A DNA stretch of 53,969 nucleotides, from assembly GCA_020853815.1 (NCBI GenBank), contig JADYYE010000057.1, forward strand, positions 1 to 53,969, written 5' to 3'. Made by a program: the position numbers and the translations under genes. Under the pieces are notes generated by a model, which was not told the origin of the DNA, did not search any database, and worked only from the letters and a program-made list of their open reading frames with translations. Positions 7,914-14,137 of this stretch are shown piece after piece. The stretch's first letter is position 1. Each line of letters begins with the position of its first letter. This DNA is from Phycisphaerales bacterium (GTDB taxonomy: Bacteria > Planctomycetota > Phycisphaerae > Phycisphaerales > UBA1924).

Positions 7914-9926
7914 ATGAGCCAAGCCCTCACCCGCTACCACGCCCTCTTCGAATCGCTCCGCTCCCGGCGCGTCAAGCCCAAGGTGCCGTCGGGCGTCGAC
8001 ATGGCCTTCGGGCGCGTGCTCATGCGCGCCAAGAACCGGCGCATCAGCATCGCCTGGCTCCGCGACCAGGCCCAGCAGATCGACCTGCTCGCTCCCGAAA
8101 TCCGGAACTGCTCCGACGGCGTGCTCGACGAGCACATCACCCGCGCCCGTGAGCTCTTCGTCCGCGGACGCGCCGACGAAGAATCCGTTCGCCGTGCCCT
8201 GGCGCTCACGCGCGAGGCCGCCCGGCGCATCACCGGCGAAGAACCCTACCTCGTCCAGCTCATGGGCGCGCTGGCCCTCTACCACGGACGCATCATCGAG
8301 ATGCTCACCGGCGAGGGAAAGACGCTCACGGGCTCCATTGCCGCTCCGCTGCTCGCCTGGCGATACCGGCGCCTGCACATCCTCACGGTCAACGACTACC
8401 TCGCCGCACGCGACGCGCAGTCCCGCGGCCAGCTCTACCGGCGCTGCCTCTGCGACGTCGGCGCGATCGTCCAGGAAACCGAGGAGCACGAACGCTTCGA
8501 AATCTACGCCAAGCCCATCGTCTACGGCACGCCAAAGCAGATCACCGCCGACTGGCTCCGCGACCAGATCCGAATGGGCCCCGTCAACACGCCGTGGACC
8601 GGCCGTCAGTCCCTCATGTCCGCCGGGCGCTCCGGCGGCCCGATGATCCCGGGCCTGCACGCCGCGATGGTCGACGAATGCGACGCGGTCCTCATCGACG
8701 AGGGCGTCGTCCCCCTCATCATCGCCCGCTCGCGCCGCGAGCACGACATGGCCCAGGTCTATCGCGACGCCGCCCGCATCGCCGCCAAGCTCGACGAAGG
8801 CCCCGACTATTCCATCGAGCACGTCTACCGCCGCTCCGAACTGAAACGCCGCGGGCAGCACCGCGCCCGCCAGATGTTTGATGAACTCCCCGACTCCATC
8901 TGGCGCGCCACCCGCCGCGCCGAGGAACTCGTCCGACAGGCCCTGGTCGCGCGCCACTGTTACACCAACGGCCGCCAATACCAGGTCGTCGACGGCAAGG
9001 TCATGATCGTCGACGAATACACCGGGCGATTCCTCGCCGACCGCTCGTGGGAGCACGGTCTGCATCAGGCGGTCGAAGCCAAGGAGGGCCTCGACGTCAC
9101 CGCCGACCGCGAGACGCTCGCGCGCATGAGCTTCCAGCGCTTCTTCCGCAGCTACCCGTTCCTGTGCGGCATGACGGGCACCGCCGCCGACGCGACCGGC
9201 GAGATGGAATCGGTCTACTCGCGCCCCGTCATCGTCGTGCCGACCAACCGCCCCGTGATCCGCGAGCAGTGGCCCATGCGCGTCTTCCGCACGCAGGAGT
9301 CCAAGTGGCGCGCCATCGCCGAGAGCGTCGCTGAGTTGCACGCCAAGGGTCGCCCCGTGCTCGTGGGCACGCGCTCCGTCGCGGCGTCGGAGCTGATCTC
9401 TCGCCTGCTCGAATCGATCGGCCTGCCCCATCGAGTGCTCAACGCCAACTTCGACAAGGACGAGGCAGAGCTCATCGCCGCCGCGGGCTACGGGCGAGAA
9501 CACGGGCGCGAGGCCTCCATCACCGTCGCCACCAACATGGCCGGACGCGGCACGGACATCAAGCCCGACGACGCCGCCAAGAAAGCCGGCGGCCTGCACG
9601 TCATCCTCACCGAGCTCCACGGCGCCAAACGGATCGACCGCCAGTTCATCGGACGATCGGGCCGCCAGGGCGACCCCGGCTCGGCCCAGATCTTCGTCTC
9701 GCTCGAGGACGAACTGGTGCGCCTCCACACGCCGCGCCTCGCCCGCATCGTCTCGCGCCGTACCGGATCGCCCCGGGGCGCGGACGGCGGCGACGAACTC
9801 CCCACCTCGTCCCATGCGTGGCTCTTCCGTCTCGCCCAGAGCCGCTCTGAAAAGCGCGACCGCATCAACCGCGCGTCGGTCCTCCGCCAGGACGACTGGA
9901 TGGACAAGTACCTGCCGGGGCACTGA
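7914..9926 (+). CDS. SecA-like translocase ATPase, shortened form
   Basis: A 670-aa relative of SecA, the ATPase that pushes proteins through SecYEG. The DEAD motor is intact: Walker A LTGEGKT at 131-137, Walker B DECD at 254-257, EYTGRFLADR, MTGTA, TNMAGRGTDI at 540-549 and GRSGRQGDPGSAQIF. It ends soon after nucleotide-binding domain 2, lacking most of the helical wing/scaffold region and the C-terminal zinc-binding tail seen in housekeeping SecA of 850-950 aa. The segment after the first motor motifs also differs (GTPKQITADWLRDQI). It is the last gene of the HlyD/M50 unit, so an accessory motor for that unit is inferred. The ATG at 7914 lacks a clear Shine-Dalgarno; the 8-nt repeat lies just upstream. 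Confidence 0.85.
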   Translation: MSQALTRYHALFESLRSRRVKPKVPSGVDMAFGRVLMRAKNRRISIAWLRDQAQQIDLLAPEIRNCSDGVLDEHITRARELFVRGRADEESVRRALALTREAARRITGEEPYLVQLMGALALYHGRIIEMLTGEGKTLTGSIAAPLLAWRYRRLHILTVNDYLAARDAQSRGQLYRRCLCDVGAIVQETEEHERFEIYAKPIVYGTPKQITADWLRDQIRMGPVNTPWTGRQSLMSAGRSGGPMIPGLHAAMVDECDAVLIDEGVVPLIIARSRREHDMAQVYRDAARIAAKLDEGPDYSIEHVYRRSELKRRGQHRARQMFDELPDSIWRATRRAEELVRQALVARHCYTNGRQYQVVDGKVMIVDEYTGRFLADRSWEHGLHQAVEAKEGLDVTADRETLARMSFQRFFRSYPFLCGMTGTAADATGEMESVYSRPVIVVPTNRPVIREQWPMRVFRTQESKWRAIAESVAELHAKGRPVLVGTRSVAASELISRLLESIGLPHRVLNANFDKDEAELIAAAGYGREHGREASITVATNMAGRGTDIKPDDAAKKAGGLHVILTELHGAKRIDRQFIGRSGRQGDPGSAQIFVSLEDELVRLHTPRLARIVSRRTGSPRGADGGDELPTSSHAWLFRLAQSRSEKRDRINRASVLRQDDWMDKYLPGH

Positions 9927-9957
9927 TCGACATGCGGCATTCGGGCAAGTGGTGTTG

Positions 9958-10054
9958 GGAACCTCGGCGTATTTGGTGGCGCGCCTTTCCGAGGCCGATC
10001 TTCAGCCTATTGGAAGCGATCCTCACGGCTGAGCTCGAATGGCCCGGAGGTTCC
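9958..10054. repeat. 97-nt dispersed element, copy A
   Basis: The element begins GGAACCTC and ends GAGGTTCC (perfect 8-bp inverted ends). It aligns without gaps to the copy at 24705-24801, with about 60% or more identical positions spread over the full length. It sits between the 3' ends of the SecA-like gene and the convergent chemoreceptor gene. It may be a structured RNA, a mobile mini-element or a gene remnant; the strand is undecided. Confidence 0.6.
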
Positions 10055-10110
10055 GGTGGGCGGCCGGTGGATTGGCAACCGATCTCGGGGGAGCGTTTGC
10101 GCGCCTGCGC

Positions 10111-10135
10111 GGCGGATTTCACGCCGCCTTTTTCT
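10111..10135 (+). terminator. Terminator downstream of the SecA-like gene
   Basis: GGCGG (10111-10115) pairs with CCGCC (10124-10128), followed by TTTTTCT. It overlaps the last codons of the convergent chemoreceptor gene and lies 185 nt after the secA-like stop, so it would also close a transcript that includes the 97-nt element. Confidence 0.6.
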
Positions 10136-10853
10136 CCGCTTGTTGTGAGTCTTGGTCACGGATGACGGTCCAGATCTGCTCGATCGTCTGCGACGTGTTC
10201 TTCGCCGCACCCGTGAGCTCGCGCACGCGTCCCTGGATCTCGGAGCTTGCGCTGGCGGCCTGGGTCGCCAGCTTCTTTACTTCAGACGCGACCACGCCGA
10301 AGCCGCGCCCCATGTCGCCCACCCGGGCGGCCTCGATCGACGCGTTGATCGACAGCAGCGAGGTCTGGCTGGCGAGCTTGGCCATCGTCTTGGACATCAG
10401 GTCGATGTGCCCGGTCGCGTCGGCCAGAGCCCGCACCACCTCGCGCAGCTTGTTGAAATCCTCCTCCAACTCAAGGCGCTGCGCGTGCGCCTTGTCCAGC
10501 GCCTTCTTTTCCTGCTCCATCTGGGCGGTGGCGGCGTTGATCGAGCCCGCGGCCCGCGCGAACGATCCGCGCATACCCGCCAGCAGCACCCGGCGGAAGA
10601 ACTTCCCGTCGCCCGCGAACTCCAGCGACGCCGTCGCCTCGCGGACGAACGCGTCGGTCATGTCCAGCAGGTGGTTGATCGCGTGGAGCAACTCCGGCAT
10701 GTCCGGGCTCGCGTGCTTCTGGTCGTCGATGTTGAGAACGCGGGCTTCGAGGTCGCCCTGGGCGGCCCGCTGGCACACGTCCGACGCCTCCGCGATCCAG
10801 TTGCGCGCCCCGGATGAATAGTTCGGCGTCGCCTCGTATGAATGCTCGCTCAT
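10119..10853 (-). CDS. Soluble methyl-accepting chemotaxis signalling protein (MCP tip domain), partner of PAS protein
   Basis: A 244-aa protein with no transmembrane helix. Residues about 15-110 form a helical region, and residues 111-235 are an MCP-type coiled coil. The conserved hairpin tip is visible at 161-197 (SQTSLLSINASIEAARVGDM, then GRGFGVVASEVKKLA), where chemoreceptors contact CheA and CheW. It starts within the stop of the PAS gene (ATGA, 10850-10853), so the two are translationally coupled and together correspond to an Aer-like receptor cut in two. The hairpin is short for a full chemoreceptor, so it could instead be an MCP-like adaptor. The 3' end carries the convergent terminator. 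Confidence 0.82.
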   Translation of the reverse strand: MSEHSYEATPNYSSGARNWIAEASDVCQRAAQGDLEARVLNIDDQKHASPDMPELLHAINHLLDMTDAFVREATASLEFAGDGKFFRRVLLAGMRGSFARAAGSINAATAQMEQEKKALDKAHAQRLELEEDFNKLREVVRALADATGHIDLMSKTMAKLASQTSLLSINASIEAARVGDMGRGFGVVASEVKKLATQAASASSEIQGRVRELTGAAKNTSQTIEQIWTVIRDQDSQQAEKKAA

Positions 10854-11416
10854 GCCGCCGCCCCCACGTTCTGATCCGTGATCGAGAAGATGAACTCGTC
10901 GTAGCTCACCCCGGCCTTGGTCAGCGTGTCGACCAGCACCGGGAGCGACGCCTTCCACTGGTCCTGCGGGTTGGCGTGGCGCTTCTCCACGCCCATGAGC
11001 GACTGATAGATCGGGATGATGGTCGATAGCGCCTTGCGGCAGGGCACGCGCCGCGACGAGTGATAGCTGATGATCCGGTTGTGGTGGTCGAACGTCGGCG
11101 TCACGTGCGCGAAAACCCAGTAGTGGTCGCCGCACTTGGATCGGTTGAGCACATACGCGAAGACCTCGCGCCCCGCCGCGATCGTGTCCCACAGGTACTT
11201 GAACACGCAACGCGGCATGTCGGGGTGGCGCACGATGCTGTGCGGCTTGCCGAGCAACTCGGCCTCGGTGTAGCCCGCGACGCGTTGGAACACCTGGTTC
11301 GCATAGGTGATGCGCCCCTTGGTGTCGGTCTTGCTGACGATAATCTCGCTGGGCTCGAAGGTGCGTTCGTGCCCGGTGAGATGCGACATCCGCTCGGCGC
11401 GTGTTTCGAACGACAT
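10850..11416 (-). CDS. Aer-like PAS-domain redox/energy sensor
   Basis: A 188-aa single PAS domain protein. Its core matches the FAD-binding PAS of the aerotaxis receptor Aer: ITYANQVFQRVAGYTEAELL (residues 36-55), the VRHPDMP signature (62-68) and GDHYW (96-100). The remaining C-terminal helical part (about 120-185) replaces the membrane anchor and HAMP of E. coli Aer. It is the first gene of a two-gene operon with the MCP-tip protein, overlapping it by 4 nt. FAD binding and oxygen or redox sensing are inferred from family similarity. Confidence 0.85.
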   Translation of the reverse strand: MSFETRAERMSHLTGHERTFEPSEIIVSKTDTKGRITYANQVFQRVAGYTEAELLGKPHSIVRHPDMPRCVFKYLWDTIAAGREVFAYVLNRSKCGDHYWVFAHVTPTFDHHNRIISYHSSRRVPCRKALSTIIPIYQSLMGVEKRHANPQDQWKASLPVLVDTLTKAGVSYDEFIFSITDQNVGAAA

Positions 11417-11574
11417 GACTCGGGTATCGGAGCTTCCGACCTACAAATTGATCTTCAAGGCGGTATTGTCGCGGGTTGGTTGTCATCAGCGGAGGACGCT
11501 CGTGTTATGGGGAGTTCGTCGCTGGCCCACACCGGGGTTATCCGGGGGGCGCTTGGGGTGATACGCTGGACCCC

Positions 11575-12651
11575 ATGGCGGAACTGCAAAACGAGCCCGG
11601 CGACACGAGCCCGCCCGAGACCGCCCTCGCGCCCGCGCCGTCCCACGACCGCGTCAAGGTCCGGACCTTTGTCTTTTTCTGGCTTGCACAGACCTTCGCG
11701 ATGTGGGTGCTCGGGCGGCTTCTCTTCGGCTCGGAGCTCCCTGAGGCGTTCTCCGAATGGTGGAATGACGTCGCCGACGCGGACTATCTCCTCGTCATCG
11801 GCGTTCACTCCCTCGCCATCGCCGGAGTGCAAGGTGTCATCATGCTCCCGGCCCGCCCGCCGGGGGTGCGCGGCCCGCGCGACGTTCCGTGGCTCCACCA
11901 CGCCCTGGCCGCCCTCATCATCGGGGCCATGACCGGCGGAACCCACGCCGCCCTCATCGCCATCCTCGAAGCCCTCAACGTCGGCTGGGGCGAGGCGGCG
12001 CCGAAGCTCTACGATCTCTTCACGTCGCTCTCGATGGTCTTGGTCTCCGGTGTCACCGGCGTGGGCGTCGCGTTCGGCCTGCTCATCACGGTGTATCGCG
12101 AGCGCACGCCGCTCGGCCTGGTCGCGTGCGTCTGCGCGCTGTGCGCCGCCGCGCTTTTGGGCGGGCTGGGATTCATCGCGATGTCGCTCTGGTCGGTCAC
12201 GCACGACCACGACGCGCCCGACGAGGCCTTCGCGGTCGTCCTTACCGCGACCCTCGTGATGTGGACCTTCGCCACGCCTCTGCTCGGAGCGTTCCTTCGC
12301 CGTCAATCGGACGAAACGCGCCTGCATCTGGTCGCCAAGCGCCTCTTCATCGGGAGCGTGGTCGAAACCGTCAGCATGGTCCCGCTGGACGTGATGGTGC
12401 GGCGCAAGAGCAACTGCTACTGCGGCGAGGGGACGTTCTTCGCTCTGTTGATCTGCTCGACGATCGGGCTCATCGCGCTGGGCCCGATGGTTTTTCTCTT
12501 GCCGCTCGGACGCCGCCGCCGGCGCCTGGAGGCGGGGCGCTGCCCTCTCTGCGGGTATGACATGAGCGCGATTCCCAAGGCCGAGCGCTGCCCCGAGTGC
12601 GGCGCGGGATGGAGGCCGTCTAGCTCTGTGATGGTTGATCCGGGCGTGTGA
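11575..12651 (+). CDS. Polytopic membrane protein with C-terminal zinc ribbon, unknown function
   Basis: A 358-aa protein with about seven hydrophobic segments between residues 25 and 325. The cytoplasmic tail carries a two-knuckle zinc ribbon, CPLCGYDMS followed by RCPECGAGW. This tail is common on planctomycete membrane proteins of unknown role. ATG 11575 is used rather than the upstream alternative at 11476, because the intervening residues look non-coding. The last 32 nt overlap the 3' end of the convergent aat gene. I recognise no enzymatic motif. Confidence 0.75.
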   Translation: MAELQNEPGDTSPPETALAPAPSHDRVKVRTFVFFWLAQTFAMWVLGRLLFGSELPEAFSEWWNDVADADYLLVIGVHSLAIAGVQGVIMLPARPPGVRGPRDVPWLHHALAALIIGAMTGGTHAALIAILEALNVGWGEAAPKLYDLFTSLSMVLVSGVTGVGVAFGLLITVYRERTPLGLVACVCALCAAALLGGLGFIAMSLWSVTHDHDAPDEAFAVVLTATLVMWTFATPLLGAFLRRQSDETRLHLVAKRLFIGSVVETVSMVPLDVMVRRKSNCYCGEGTFFALLICSTIGLIALGPMVFLLPLGRRRRRLEAGRCPLCGYDMSAIPKAERCPECGAGWRPSSSVMVDPGV

Positions 12652-13402
12652 GCGTGCAGACCGCGAGCGACGGATCGAACTCGGGCCACGCGGCTGATTT
12701 CGCCCGGGCCCCGTTCAGCAACTTCAAGTACTTGGTGCGCGACACATGCACCGCGCCGAATTGGTCGGTGTGGGCGTTCTGAATCTGCGCGTCAAGGAGC
12801 GCGAAGCCCGCGCGCCGGAGATGGTGGACGAGGTGGACGAGGCAGACCTTGCTGGCGTCGGTGCCGCCGAGGGCGGGGCGGGAGAACATCGACTCGCCGC
12901 AGAACGCCGCCCCGAGCGTGACGCCGTAGAGCCCGCCGACGAGCGTGAGCTCGCCATTCGGATCGGCGCTTGCCCCGCCGCGGTTGTTCGTCAGATACGC
13001 CTCGATCGAGTGCGCGTAGCCCGCATGGTGCAAGAGCGAGTACCACGCGATGATGTCGTCGTTGATCCAGGTTTCGGCCCGTCCCGGCCCGGGCTGGGCG
13101 CAGGCGCGGATGACCTGCTCGAACGCCGAATCGCAGCGAATCACGAACTTCCCGCTCCGCACCCGAGCCCGCAGCGAGCGCGACACGCGGAACGACTCGT
13201 CCAGAGGGATCAGGGCGCGCCGGTTGGGCTGCACCCACTGGGCCGGGGCGTCGCGCGTTTCGGCCATGGGGAACCAGCCCTGGGCGTATCGACGGAGAAT
13301 CTCGCGGACCACGGCCGCATCCCGCGCTGCCTCGTATCGCTCGGCGGCGTCGGTCTGCCCGGCGCGGGGGCGGGGTTCGGGTTGGGTTGGGCCACGGGCC
13401 AT
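12620..13402 (-). CDS. aat: Leucyl/phenylalanyl-tRNA--protein transferase
   Basis: This 260-aa enzyme attaches Leu or Phe from aminoacyl-tRNA to proteins with N-terminal Arg or Lys, marking them for ClpS/ClpAP in the N-end rule pathway. The family motifs are GWFPM (43-47), WVQPNRRALIPL, and the long signature GELTLVGGLYGVTLGAAFCG, then ESMFSR and DASKVCLVHLV. The C-terminus retains LLDAQIQNAHTDQFGAVHVS. The first 25 residues are a Pro/Arg-rich extension. ATG 13402 is the only reasonable start. It is a single-gene unit, converging on the zinc-ribbon gene and diverging from the small membrane protein pair. It pairs functionally with the Clp gene at the left edge (inference). Confidence 0.93.
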   Translation of the reverse strand: MARGPTQPEPRPRAGQTDAAERYEAARDAAVVREILRRYAQGWFPMAETRDAPAQWVQPNRRALIPLDESFRVSRSLRARVRSGKFVIRCDSAFEQVIRACAQPGPGRAETWINDDIIAWYSLLHHAGYAHSIEAYLTNNRGGASADPNGELTLVGGLYGVTLGAAFCGESMFSRPALGGTDASKVCLVHLVHHLRRAGFALLDAQIQNAHTDQFGAVHVSRTKYLKLLNGARAKSAAWPEFDPSLAVCTLTRPDQPSQS

Positions 13403-13512
13403 CCGCGAATCGTAAGCCCCGCCCGCGAAAACCCGCCGATACGATTCCCAACAAGGGGGGTGGTCCGGGTGGTCGGGCTGTTCCCGCCGCGGCCTTGAGA
13501 TTGGAGCGCCCC

Positions 13513-13779
13513 ATGCTGCTCGCGCAGGTTGTCGACGGTTCCCGGAACGGCCTCGATCGCATCATCGACGCCGCCACCCAGGGCAACAACTTCTGGTGGC
13601 TCATGCTCTTTGGCATGATCGTCGTCACGACCGCGATTTCGCGCACGACCTCCGCCGTCAAGGCGGCCTCACGCGAGAAGACCCGGCGCGAGATCGCCGC
13701 CTTCATCGCCGAGGGCTCGATGACCCCCGAGCAGGGCGAGAAGCTGATGAAGGCCGGCGAGAAGCCCGAGCACTGCTGA
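13513..13779 (+). CDS. Small membrane protein with SHOCT-like tail, paralogue 1
   Basis: An 88-aa protein. A short amphipathic N-terminus, MLLAQVVDGSRNGLDRIIDA, is followed by one transmembrane helix (WWLMLFGMIVVTTAI). The cytoplasmic helical tail reads KTRREIAAFIAEGSMTPEQGE and resembles short C-terminal oligomerisation modules (SHOCT-like). The next gene is a paralogue 18 nt downstream. ATG 13513 is chosen because the longer upstream frame is Pro/Gly/Arg-rich and implausible. Function is unknown; phage-shock PspB-like roles are conceivable, but I see no direct support. Confidence 0.7.
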   Translation: MLLAQVVDGSRNGLDRIIDAATQGNNFWWLMLFGMIVVTTAISRTTSAVKAASREKTRREIAAFIAEGSMTPEQGEKLMKAGEKPEHC

Positions 13780-13797
13780 ACGAAAAGGAGACCGGCG

Positions 13798-14040
13798 ATG
13801 ATTGACATTGTGACACTGGCCGGCGCCGACGAAATCATCCCACTGGGCATGATCTTGGCCGGCATGGTCTGGATCGTCGCCAGCTACACCAGTTCGATCG
13901 CGAAAACAAAGGCCCGCGAAGAGTCTCGGCGCGAGATCGCGGCCTATGTCGCCGAGGGAACCATCTCGCCGGACGACGCCGTCCGCCTCATCAACGCGGG
14001 ACGCCCCGCGCATGAAATCGGCAAATCAGAGAAGGCATAG
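13798..14040 (+). CDS. Small membrane protein with SHOCT-like tail, paralogue 2
   Basis: An 80-aa paralogue of the preceding gene. A single transmembrane helix (IPLGMILAGMVWIVASY) is followed by a basic linker and the tail ESRREIAAYVAEGTISPDDA, matching the paralogue position for position (REIAA-IAEG--TP). An AAGGAG ribosome site (13785-13790) lies 7 nt before the ATG. The tandem arrangement and the conserved tails suggest a hetero-oligomer or a duplicated regulator. Function is unknown. Confidence 0.75.
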   Translation: MIDIVTLAGADEIIPLGMILAGMVWIVASYTSSIAKTKAREESRREIAAYVAEGTISPDDAVRLINAGRPAHEIGKSEKA

Positions 14041-14107
14041 GTCGCACGACCCTGGAGCCAACGCTTCGCGGCCCATGGCTCACGGTCCGCTCCCCGTGCG
14101 TGCGACC
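14040..14107. terminator. Inverted repeat between convergent genes (bidirectional terminator-like)
   Basis: GGTCGCACG (14040-14048) pairs with CGTGCGACC (14099-14107), and an inner GAGCC/GGCTC stem lies at 14054-14058 and 14077-14081. No T run is present. The structure fills the gap between the small membrane protein gene and the debranching enzyme gene, which end toward each other. Confidence 0.5.
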
Positions 14108-14137
14108 CGTCGAACGGAGCGAGCCGGACCCGCCGTC

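Noticed and set aside
7779..9923. 714-aa minus-strand frame opposite the SecA-like gene
   Set aside because: Same shadow pattern; it runs through the 8-nt repeat and shows no protein features.
9958..10054. 97-nt element as SRP RNA, 5S rRNA or tRNA
   Set aside because: No domain IV loop of SRP RNA, no 5S signature and no T-arm sequence were found on either strand.
9932..10165. 77-aa plus-strand frame over the 97-nt element, copy A
   Set aside because: Not conserved in copy B in the same frame; it crosses the terminator and the convergent gene.
13050..13415. 121-aa plus-strand frame opposite aat
   Set aside because: Antisense shadow of the Aat domain; no start signal.
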